Source of the DNA: SVTX01 sp045585895
GTDB lineage: Bacteria > Bacillota > Clostridia > Oscillospirales > CAG-272
Length of the DNA stretch: 10,669 nucleotides
Reading direction: 5' to 3'
NCBI GenBank assembly: GCA_045585895.1
Contig: JAZMZI010000086.1
Span: 1 to 10,669, forward strand
Part shown: piece by piece, positions 5,480 to 10,669 of the stretch
Position numbering within the stretch: the first letter of the stretch is position 1
Layout: every line of letters starts with the position of its first letter
Translations under genes and position numbers: made by a program
The notes under the pieces: model-generated
Told to the model about the DNA's origin: nothing
Seen by the model: only the letters and a program-made list of their open reading frames with translations
The model's database searches: none

Positions 5480-6319
5480 ATGAGATTTACAAGCTATAAT
5501 TTGTTTATGAGAGACCTATACGATGGCGGCATTGACTTTGCGGCGGCACATTCTGCGTCTCTCGGCTTTTCGGGAGTGGAATTTCTCGATATGTGCGGTA
5601 CGGGCGCTCCCATCGATAAAGAAAAATATCCCACAAAAGAGGTAAGACGGGCACTTGATGAAAATGGGCTGACCGTTGACTGTTATTCGGTCTACGCAAA
5701 TGTTTTCGCCATGGAAAAAGCCGATTTTTTGAGGTCGATATATAGGGAGATCGACTACGCGGCGGCAGTTGGCTCCAAAATCTTCCATCACACTATTATG
5801 CCGTCTCTCTCTCTTGACGAAGGCTCTCCCGATTACGAAGCGGTCTTCTCCGAGGTGCTTGATATTACGAAAAGCGTTGCGGAGTATTGTGAACGCCTTG
5901 GTCTCGAATGTATCTACGAGCCTCAGGGAATGTATTTCAACGGAGTCGGCGCCTTGTCAAAGCTGCTTCTTGCTATGAGAGAGACGCTTGGTAACGTTGG
6001 ATTTTGCGCCGATCTCGGCAATCCCGTTTTCGTTGACGAGGATCCCGTCGCCGTCACGGCTGCTTTGGCTTCTTGCGCGCGTCACGTTCACGTCAAGGAC
6101 TATATCGTTTCCGATAAGTCTTTGGGCAGAGCGGGAGAGATGCGAAGCCGAGGCGGTAAGTATCTCTACGAGGTCATTCCTCCCGAGGGAGAGCTGAAAA
6201 TTGGCGACGCGCTCAAGCTTTTGAAGAAGAGCGGCTATAGCGGCAGTATAAGTCTTGAATTTGCCGCTGACGACGCGAGAATGAAGGAAGCGGTCGAATA
6301 TTTAAAAGATCTGATATAA
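5480..6319 (+). CDS. Sugar phosphate isomerase/epimerase-like TIM-barrel protein
   Basis: A 279-residue protein of the AP endonuclease 2/xylose isomerase-like TIM-barrel superfamily (PF01261). The metal-site pattern is intact: Glu147 in IYEPQG, Asp178 in CADLGN, His204 in HVHVKD and Glu260 in SLEF, with His103-His104 in FHHT nearby. Such proteins interconvert ketoses and aldoses or epimerise sugars; the particular sugar cannot be read from the sequence. The frame is open back to 5354, but that overlaps the DeoR gene. ATG 5480 has GGAG (5471-5474) at good spacing and gives the natural start MRFTSYNLFM. It is second in the DeoR operon and ends at a strong terminator. A joint pathway with the divergent GpsA-like and FAD proteins is likely, as an inference. 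Confidence 0.84.
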   Translation: MRFTSYNLFMRDLYDGGIDFAAAHSASLGFSGVEFLDMCGTGAPIDKEKYPTKEVRRALDENGLTVDCYSVYANVFAMEKADFLRSIYREIDYAAAVGSKIFHHTIMPSLSLDEGSPDYEAVFSEVLDITKSVAEYCERLGLECIYEPQGMYFNGVGALSKLLLAMRETLGNVGFCADLGNPVFVDEDPVAVTAALASCARHVHVKDYIVSDKSLGRAGEMRSRGGKYLYEVIPPEGELKIGDALKLLKKSGYSGSISLEFAADDARMKEAVEYLKDLI

Positions 6320-6325
6320 TAAAAC

Positions 6326-6381
6326 GCATACGAACGGGCGACCCGAGGTAAATCGGATGCCCGTTCGCATGCTGTTTTTTT
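6326..6381. terminator. Bidirectional terminator between convergent operons
   Basis: GCAT-A-CGAACGGGC (6326-6339) pairs with GCCCGTTCG-C-ATGC (6359-6372), with one mismatch. A T run (6375-6381) follows on the plus strand, and GTTTTATT follows on the minus strand. It ends the isomerase transcript and probably also the dgoA-dgoK transcript; its T run overlaps the dgoK stop codon. Confidence 0.87.
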
Positions 6382-7321
6382 ATTGAAATTCAAAAATTCT
6401 GATAGCGCCGATAGCGGTGGAGCGCGCGACGTCACCGTCGGATATTACCGTAACGCGCTTTTCGGAAATACTGCGAAGCAGGGTTGCGGTGGCGGTCTTC
6501 AATTTTTTGTTGCCGCCGATTATAATTTCGTCTGCGTCAAGCGAGAGAATGTACTCGATCTCGTCGCAGAGTATAGCTCCCACGAAAAAGCTGTAAACCT
6601 CCTCGGGCGAGCGTTTAAAGACGTTTTTCATTATTCTCAGCTTAAAAAGAGCCTTGTTGAGTCCCGACTCCTTGGCAAATAAGTATCCGCTCTTGAGGAA
6701 GTCGCCGAGACATTCGGAAATGCCGATATCCACGGCGTCCTTAAGTATAGTGTTTTGGGAAAGCGCCATAAGCATCTCGCCCGTCAGCATAGTAGAGAAG
6801 CTGCATATGTTTCCGCAGCCGTCAATACTTGCTATTTTGGAGTGTGAGCCGGGCAAAACGTATACCGCGTGATTGTCGCCGCCGCAAAGCGACATAAGTC
6901 CCATAAGCTCGGTCTCCTCTCCGCGCATCATATCAAATTCGCTGAGAGAGTCCGACACGACCTTCACACCGCGGATAAATACGAAGGGGATACCCGATAT
7001 CTCAGGAATTTTTACCTCCGCCGTGTTTTCGTTAAGCCTGCGGATACCCACGGGCGCTTCAAGGTGAGGAAGCTCGTAAAGACCGAATTCCGAGGTTATC
7101 ATACCCGAAGCGATAATGCGTATAATGTCGCTTTCGAGAAGGTGATTTTCGGAGAGGATTGAAGAAATCGCATTTTTAAGTTCGATCTTAAGACCGTCTC
7201 TGTCGTCGATTCCCGCTTTTGCGCCTCTGTTGAGCTTTACAGTGGCGGTTATGATCTCATCCTCAACAAGGTTTACTCTCGTGTTAGTGGTGCCGCCGTC
7301 GATGGTTATATATCTTTTCAT
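6380..7321 (-). CDS. dgoK: 2-dehydro-3-deoxygalactonokinase
   Basis: A cytosolic kinase of 313 residues that uses ATP to phosphorylate 2-keto-3-deoxy-D-galactonate at C6, the second step of the De Ley-Doudoroff galactonate route. Recognisable DgoK (PF05035) motifs are the phosphate-1 loop IDGGTTNTR (7-15), ASGMITSEFG (71-80), the hallmark MMRGEETELMG (131-141), LPGSHSKIASI (156-166) and FSTMLTGEML (175-184). The length is slightly above the E. coli protein. AAGGA seven bases before the ATG, within the end of dgoA, is its ribosome site. The gap to dgoA is 2 bases, so translation is probably coupled. Having the matching aldolase next to it strongly supports the call. Confidence 0.9.
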   Translation of the reverse strand: MKRYITIDGGTTNTRVNLVEDEIITATVKLNRGAKAGIDDRDGLKIELKNAISSILSENHLLESDIIRIIASGMITSEFGLYELPHLEAPVGIRRLNENTAEVKIPEISGIPFVFIRGVKVVSDSLSEFDMMRGEETELMGLMSLCGGDNHAVYVLPGSHSKIASIDGCGNICSFSTMLTGEMLMALSQNTILKDAVDIGISECLGDFLKSGYLFAKESGLNKALFKLRIMKNVFKRSPEEVYSFFVGAILCDEIEYILSLDADEIIIGGNKKLKTATATLLRSISEKRVTVISDGDVARSTAIGAIRIFEFQ

Positions 7322-7323
7322 TT

Positions 7324-7974
7324 TCAGTCCTTAATTAAATTGACGTATTTTTCGGCAAGCGCAGTTATGGATGCAAAGTCGCCCGCCTCCACCTTCTTTT
7401 TGTCGATGATGTTTGAGCTTAAACCGAATCCCGATATACCTATCTTTTTGTAGTCGGGTATACTTTCGAGATTTATTCCGCCGACCGCCAGCATTTTGAT
7501 ATGAGATAAGGGAGCTTTTACCGATTTGACGTATTCTACGCCAAGATTTCCCGCGGGAAATACTTTTACGAAGTCCGCGCCCGCTTTGTGCGCTGTCTGA
7601 ATCTCCGTAGGCGTCAGCGCACCCGGCATAGAGACGAGACCGAGCTCAGAGGTTTTTTTGATGACTGCTTCGTTTGTGTCGGGGGAGATGATGAATCTTC
7701 CGCCTGCCGCCGCCGTCAATTCAACCTGTTCCTCCGAAAGTACGGTGCCTGCTCCGATATACATTCTGCCATCAAAACGTTCTGCCAGCATTTTAATTCT
7801 GTCTGCGGTTTCTTCGTCTGAGGTGCTTCCGTCTGCGCTGTATGTTATTTCAAGAAGTCTTACTCCGCCCGCGTACATAGCTTCGGCGAGAGGGATAAGG
7901 TCCTTTCTTTCGATCCCGCGAACTATCACCACCAGCTTTTCGTTTTCTATGGCTTTGATTATCTGTTCTTTCAT
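7324..7974 (-). CDS. dgoA: 2-dehydro-3-deoxy-6-phosphogalactonate aldolase (KDPG aldolase family)
   Basis: A class I aldolase of 216 residues that cleaves a 2-keto-3-deoxy-6-phospho sugar acid into pyruvate and glyceraldehyde-3-phosphate. The family pattern is complete: VIVRGI (16-21), Glu42 in LLEITYS, GAGTVL (74-79), ISPDTN (96-101), the Schiff-base Lys137 in DFVKVFPAG and AVGGI (163-167). The arginine of the E. coli Eda motif VTLRT is absent (ITYSADG here), as it also is in E. coli DgoA, and the operon partner is DgoK; hence the galacto call over KDPG. The frame is open upstream to 8109, but ATG 7974 has GGAG (7981-7984) and starts the barrel normally. The aldolase chemistry is near certain, the epimer preference less so. 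Confidence 0.82.
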   Translation of the reverse strand: MKEQIIKAIENEKLVVIVRGIERKDLIPLAEAMYAGGVRLLEITYSADGSTSDEETADRIKMLAERFDGRMYIGAGTVLSEEQVELTAAAGGRFIISPDTNEAVIKKTSELGLVSMPGALTPTEIQTAHKAGADFVKVFPAGNLGVEYVKSVKAPLSHIKMLAVGGINLESIPDYKKIGISGFGLSSNIIDKKKVEAGDFASITALAEKYVNLIKD

Positions 7975-7989
7975 ATAAAACTCCGTTTT

Positions 7990-8019
7990 TATAAAATCGT
8001 ATCTATCGTATATTTTATA
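7990..8019. promoter_or_regulatory. Candidate operator at the dgoA start site
   Basis: TATAAAAT (7990-7997) and ATTTTATA (8012-8019) are exact inverses. Between and beside them ATCGTAT occurs twice (7996-8002 and 8005-8011). The structure covers the -10 box and start site, a typical repressor position. The region is AT-rich, so chance is not excluded. Confidence 0.4.
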
Positions 8020-8040
8020 ATAAAATCGGGAATTTGTCAA
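8012..8040 (-). promoter_or_regulatory. Promoter of the dgoA-dgoK operon
   Basis: On the minus strand, TTGACA (8035-8040) and TAAAAT (8012-8017) are 17 bases apart. The start would be near 8005, about 30 bases before dgoA. Confidence 0.82.
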
Positions 8041-8237
8041 GACGAAACGCAAATTGAGACCGAAATTGATAAATTTTGTCCGTTTTTTGCGATTTGGATT
8101 ATCTGTCAAGCAAATAAATTAAGCAAACTTAACTCCGGTTTTGAAAATAAAGAGCCGCCAAGCTCCAAACAGTCAATGAACGAGAATTTACCGTAGGAAG
8201 ATATACTTAACCCATTTTTGAGTTTGGGAAAAATACA
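8041..8237. other. Gene-free spacer upstream of dgoA
   Basis: Between the dgoA promoter and the hairpin at 8238, I see no gene, RNA or convincing regulatory signal. A second TTGACA occurs on the minus strand at 8104-8109, but no -10 box stands at the right distance. Confidence 0.6.
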
Positions 8238-8280
8238 GTGGTGAGGAAAAACTTTTTTTAAAAAAGCTTTTCCTCACCAC
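8238..8280 (-). terminator. Long near-perfect hairpin, likely terminator of kdgA-kdgK
   Basis: GTGGTGAGGAAAA (8238-8250) is the exact inverse of 8268-8280. After one A/C mismatch, the stem goes on with CTTTTTT/AAAAAAG (8252-8258 with 8260-8266). The 43 bases therefore fold almost end to end. It starts 16 bases past the kdgK stop, and on the minus strand a run of five T follows a few bases after the stem. Confidence 0.75.
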
Positions 8281-8296
8281 ACAAAACATCTTGAAA

Positions 8297-9325
8297 TTAT
8301 CTCTGAATTCTTCCCGAACCGTCGCCGCCCGCAAGCTTTTCAACCTCTGCTACGGTGACCATGTTGTAGTCGCCCTCGATGGAGTGCTTGAGCGCGGATG
8401 CCGCAACTGCGAACTCAACTGCGCCCTGAGTGGTCTTGCCGTTCATGAGAGAGTAGATAAGACCGCCGCCGAAGGAGTCGCCACCGCCAACTCTGTCGAT
8501 GATGTGGAGGTCGTACTTCTTGGAGAAGCAGTATTCGTCGTCTGCCACGTTGTAGAGCATTGCGGACCAGCCGTTATCGAATGCGCTGCGGCACTCGCGG
8601 AGAGTGATAGCAACGTACTCGAATCCGAACTTGTCTGCAAGCTGTTTTGCAACAGACTTATAGCCCTCGTGGTTGAGCTTACCGCCGTAGATGTCGGTAG
8701 CCTCTGCCTCGATGCCGAATACGTCCTTAGCGTCCTCCTCGTTGGAGATGCAAACGTCAACGTACTGGCAGAGCTCGGTCATAGCCTCGCGCGCCTCTGC
8801 TCTGGTCCAGAGCTTGCCGCGGTAGTTAAGGTCGCAGGAGATCTTGAGTCCCTTTGCCTTTGCCGCCTTGCAGGCGTCCTTGCAGATCTCGACTACGTTT
8901 GCGCCGAGAGCGGGAGTGATGCCTGTGAAGTGGAACCATTCGGCTCCCTCGAAGATAGCGTCCCAATCGAAGTCGGCTTGGGTAGCCTTTGCGATAGCGG
9001 AGTTTGCTCTGTCGTAGATGCAGACCGAGCCTCTCTGCGACGCGCCCTTTTCGTTGAAGTAGATACCTACTCTATCGCCTCCGCGAACGATCTTGGTGGT
9101 GTCAACGCCGTAACGACGGAGGGAGTTAACAGCCGCTTGACCGATAGCGTGAGTGGGGAGCTTGGTGACGTAAGCTACGTCCATATTGTAGTTTGCGAGA
9201 GAGACGGCAACGTTAGCCTCGCCACCACCGAAGGTGAACTCAACGTGGTCGCACTGAACGAATCTCTCATAGTTGTAGGGCTGGAGGCGGAGCATAAGCT
9301 CGCCGAAAGTAATTACCTTTGCCAT
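8297..9325 (-). CDS. kdgK: 2-keto-3-deoxygluconate kinase (PfkB family)
   Basis: A cytosolic ribokinase-fold sugar kinase of 342 residues predicted to phosphorylate 2-keto-3-deoxygluconate to KDPG with ATP. The PfkB N-terminal signature is FGGGEANVAVSLA (32-44). The C-terminal anion-hole and catalytic motif is DRVGGGDSFGGG (277-288) with the base Asp283. CDLNYR (164-169) and SNEED (194-198) are typical of KDG kinases. The start is supported by GAAAGGA (9337-9343), 11 bases upstream. It is 24 bases downstream of the KDPG aldolase gene in one operon, which decides KDG over fructose or ribose as substrate. Hexuronates, pectin or gluconate would be the upstream source; none of those enzymes is in the window. 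Confidence 0.88.
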   Translation of the reverse strand: MAKVITFGELMLRLQPYNYERFVQCDHVEFTFGGGEANVAVSLANYNMDVAYVTKLPTHAIGQAAVNSLRRYGVDTTKIVRGGDRVGIYFNEKGASQRGSVCIYDRANSAIAKATQADFDWDAIFEGAEWFHFTGITPALGANVVEICKDACKAAKAKGLKISCDLNYRGKLWTRAEAREAMTELCQYVDVCISNEEDAKDVFGIEAEATDIYGGKLNHEGYKSVAKQLADKFGFEYVAITLRECRSAFDNGWSAMLYNVADDEYCFSKKYDLHIIDRVGGGDSFGGGLIYSLMNGKTTQGAVEFAVAASALKHSIEGDYNMVTVAEVEKLAGGDGSGRIQR

Positions 9326-9349
9326 AATTATAATATTCCTTTCAAATGA

Positions 9350-10306
9350 TTACTTTACAAGATGGTATGCAAAACCGTTTATTTCATCCGCAAGGTAAAT
9401 GAACTTCATATTACCCTTATCGTCGTAGGTGGCGGTGCTCATATCGAACTTAACGCCGCGACGGGAGAGGTGATATACGGCGCGGTCAACATTGTTGGTC
9501 TGAATAGCGATGTGACCGTTGGTTCCGGGGCCTTTTTCGTTCATCATTTCAAATTCGGGGCTTGCGAAGATAGACTTGGAAGCAGCCTTGGGCTCGAATG
9601 AGAAGTAGTTCTTAAGAGTCTCGGACGCGTTAGCGGAGGTATCGTTGCAGGGATTGATACCGATGTGCTTGAACTTGAATCCGAGCATAGTGTCAACCGC
9701 CTCGCGGACAAGCTTGGTAATGCCGTCGAAGTCACCAGCGGCAATCATTTCGGGCTTAACCATCCAAGAGCCACCGCAGCAGACGATCTTGTTGAACGCA
9801 AGATAGTCGTTTACGTTTGCGGGAGAAACGCCGCCCGTGGGCATAAATGTCACACCGCCGTAGGGAGCAGACATAGCCTTGATCATAGCGAGACCGCCAG
9901 ACTGCTCTGCGGGGAAGAATTTAACGGTCTTAAGACCAAGCTCAAGAGCCGCCTCAATGCCTGAAGGGTTATTTATACCGGGAACGATGGGGCACCCTTT
10001 GCTCTGGCAATATTTAACTATTTCGGGATTGAAGCCGGGGGAGACGATAAACTTTGCGCCTGCCTCGATAGCGTCGTCAACCTGAGCCTTGGTGAGTACG
10101 GTGCCCGCGCCCACGATCATTTCGGGATATTCTTTAGCGATAATAGCGATAGCTTCCTTTGCGCAAGCGGTTCTGAAGGTAACCTCGGCGCAGGGGAGAC
10201 CGCCGTCGATAAGAGCCTTTGCGAGAGGCTTTGCGTCAGCCGCGTTTTCGATCTTGATAACGGGAACTATGCCGATGAGAGATAACTGCTTTACTACGTC
10301 GTTCAT
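9350..10306 (-). CDS. kdgA: KDPG/KHG aldolase with fused C-terminal VOC (glyoxalase-like) domain
   Basis: A 318-residue protein, about half again as long as a normal aldolase. Residues 1 to about 207 are a complete KDPG aldolase: Glu41 and Arg45 in AEVTFRT, Thr69 in GAGTVL, Pro90, and the Schiff-base Lys129 in TVKFFPAE, matching E. coli Eda residues 45, 49, 73, 94 and 133. It splits KDPG into pyruvate and glyceraldehyde-3-phosphate. Residues from about 209 resemble one VOC domain with two beta-alpha-beta modules (FKFKHIGIN, then GHIAIQTNNVDRAVYHL); His214, His265 and His315 could bind a metal. The VOC role is unknown. ATG 10318 directly abuts GAAAGGA (10319-10325), too close for initiation, while ATG 10306 lies 12 bases from it, as in kdgK (11), so I use 10306. 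First gene of the kdgA-kdgK operon. Confidence 0.86.
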   Translation of the reverse strand: MNDVVKQLSLIGIVPVIKIENAADAKPLAKALIDGGLPCAEVTFRTACAKEAIAIIAKEYPEMIVGAGTVLTKAQVDDAIEAGAKFIVSPGFNPEIVKYCQSKGCPIVPGINNPSGIEAALELGLKTVKFFPAEQSGGLAMIKAMSAPYGGVTFMPTGGVSPANVNDYLAFNKIVCCGGSWMVKPEMIAAGDFDGITKLVREAVDTMLGFKFKHIGINPCNDTSANASETLKNYFSFEPKAASKSIFASPEFEMMNEKGPGTNGHIAIQTNNVDRAVYHLSRRGVKFDMSTATYDDKGNMKFIYLADEINGFAYHLVK

Positions 10307-10359
10307 TTTTATATCCATTCCTTTCTGATATAGATCAAGCGTTTTTGCCTTTCCGACAT

Positions 10360-10412
10360 AAAACGCCCGTTTTGAAATTTGTTTAAATCAAAATCACGAA
10401 AAACAAATTTTC
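10360..10412. promoter_or_regulatory. Inverted repeats in the kdgA leader, candidate operators
   Basis: AAAACGCCCGTTTT (10360-10373) is a 6-base palindrome around CC, a shape common for LacI-type or related repressors in Bacillota. Next to it GAAATTTGTTT (10374-10384) mirrors AAACAAATTTTC (10401-10412) with one extra T. Both lie in the transcribed leader just after the promoter. They could be DNA operators or RNA stems. No regulator gene for this operon is in the window. Confidence 0.45.
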
Positions 10413-10420
10413 ACAAATAC

Positions 10421-10449
10421 ATTATACACTTAAAAGAAGGGATTGTCAA
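10421..10449 (-). promoter_or_regulatory. Consensus promoter of kdgA-kdgK
   Basis: On the minus strand, TTGACA (10444-10449) and TATAAT (10421-10426) are exactly 17 bases apart. The start would be near 10414, leaving a leader of about 108 bases, long enough for regulation. Confidence 0.88.
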
Positions 10450-10497
10450 TAGAATTTTATTATAATTTTTAATTTATGTAAGTATTATATAAGTTTT

Positions 10498-10669
10498 AAA
10501 TTTTGATTTATCGGTTAGGCTATATTAACTTTTCTTGCCATCAGCGGCAAGAAAAGTTACAAAAGAAACGCCGCTTAAGGGTAGGGGGGTCTCACGAATA
10601 AAAAAGCAGCAAGCCGCATTTTTATTCGTCACGACATCCCCTCCCTTAAGGATCCCAACCCCTGTCGGC
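10498..10669. repeat. Hairpin-rich non-coding repeat, left-hand part of element 1
   Basis: It starts with AAATTTTGATTTATCGGT (10498-10515), the exact inverse of 314-331. It then has a 13-bp hairpin (10527-10539 with 10546-10558). CTTAAGGG-T-AGGGG (10574-10587) pairs with CCCCTCCCTTAAG (10638-10650), enclosing the ACGAATAAAAA hairpin. No gene is present. The element is cut by the window end, and the 80-base overlap joins it to bases 81-331 to give a 423-nt unit. Confidence 0.8.
10590..10669 (+). repeat. 80-bp perfect direct repeat shared with the left window end
   Basis: This is identical to bases 1-80. This copy has the upstream half of the outer stem (10574-10587), which the left copy lacks, and it stops after GTCGGC, half of a hairpin completed only at the left end. 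The two copies therefore complement each other as one sequence seen twice. Confidence 0.95.

Noticed and set aside
7975..8109. Upstream extension of the dgoA frame by 45 codons
   Set aside because: It would translate through the promoter and leader; ATG 7974 has GGAG at good spacing and the normal aldolase start.
8291..9349. 352-codon open frame on the plus strand across kdgK
   Set aside because: It is a full antisense shadow of a well-defined PfkB kinase; the translation is repetitive V/L/A/C-rich sequence without a domain.
1..10669. Plasmid or phage, suggested by the overlapping ends
   Set aside because: No replication, partition, mobilisation or structural gene is present; all genes are metabolic. 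The overlap is kept as a finding, not as proof of a plasmid.

Overview
The window looks like chromosomal DNA from a low-to-mid GC Bacillota, most likely an uncultured gut-type Clostridia. The basis is strong Shine-Dalgarno sites (CGGAGAAAA-ATG, AAAGGA), textbook TTGACA-17-TATAAT promoters, and Clostridia-like versions of the enzymes. This is inference; there is no rRNA or marker gene here. I see no replication, conjugation, phage, transposase, tRNA or CRISPR genes, and no transporter.

Layout, left to right. (1) Positions 1-331 hold a non-coding, hairpin-rich repeat. (2) A single gene for a CyuA-type L-cysteine desulfidase (406-1677, +) has its own consensus promoter and terminator. (3) A second non-coding repeat (1715-2064) has inverted ends. 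(4) Two minus-strand genes, a GpsA-family dehydrogenase (3521-4573) and an FAD-dependent oxidoreductase (2106-3398), are divergent from two plus-strand genes, a DeoR-family regulator (4740-5459) and a TIM-barrel sugar isomerase/epimerase-like protein (5480-6319). The divergent promoters overlap at their -10 boxes. (5) The minus-strand operon dgoA-dgoK (7974-6380) encodes a KDPGal aldolase and KDGal kinase. (6) The minus-strand operon kdgA-kdgK (10306-8297) encodes a KDPG aldolase fused to a C-terminal VOC (glyoxalase-like) domain and a KDG kinase. (7) Positions 10498-10669 hold another repeat, whose last 80 bases are identical to bases 1-80.

Function. The two kinase/aldolase pairs handle the two C4 epimers of 2-keto-3-deoxy sugar acids: gluco (from hexuronates, pectin or gluconate) and galacto (from galactonate). 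Both end in pyruvate plus glyceraldehyde-3-phosphate. CyuA would also yield pyruvate, with sulfide and ammonia. The DeoR/isomerase/GpsA-like/FAD-oxidoreductase block looks like a separate, locally regulated sugar or polyol pathway whose substrate cannot be read from sequence.

Most noteworthy structure. If the two window ends are joined through their 80-base overlap, they form one complete 423-nt non-coding element with perfect 18-bp inverted ends. The element at 1715-2064 is built the same way. In all four arms a conserved end motif is followed by a hairpin whose sequence differs from copy to copy but is always self-complementary, then usually by a conserved tail. This suggests a dispersed structured element family rather than random spacer.
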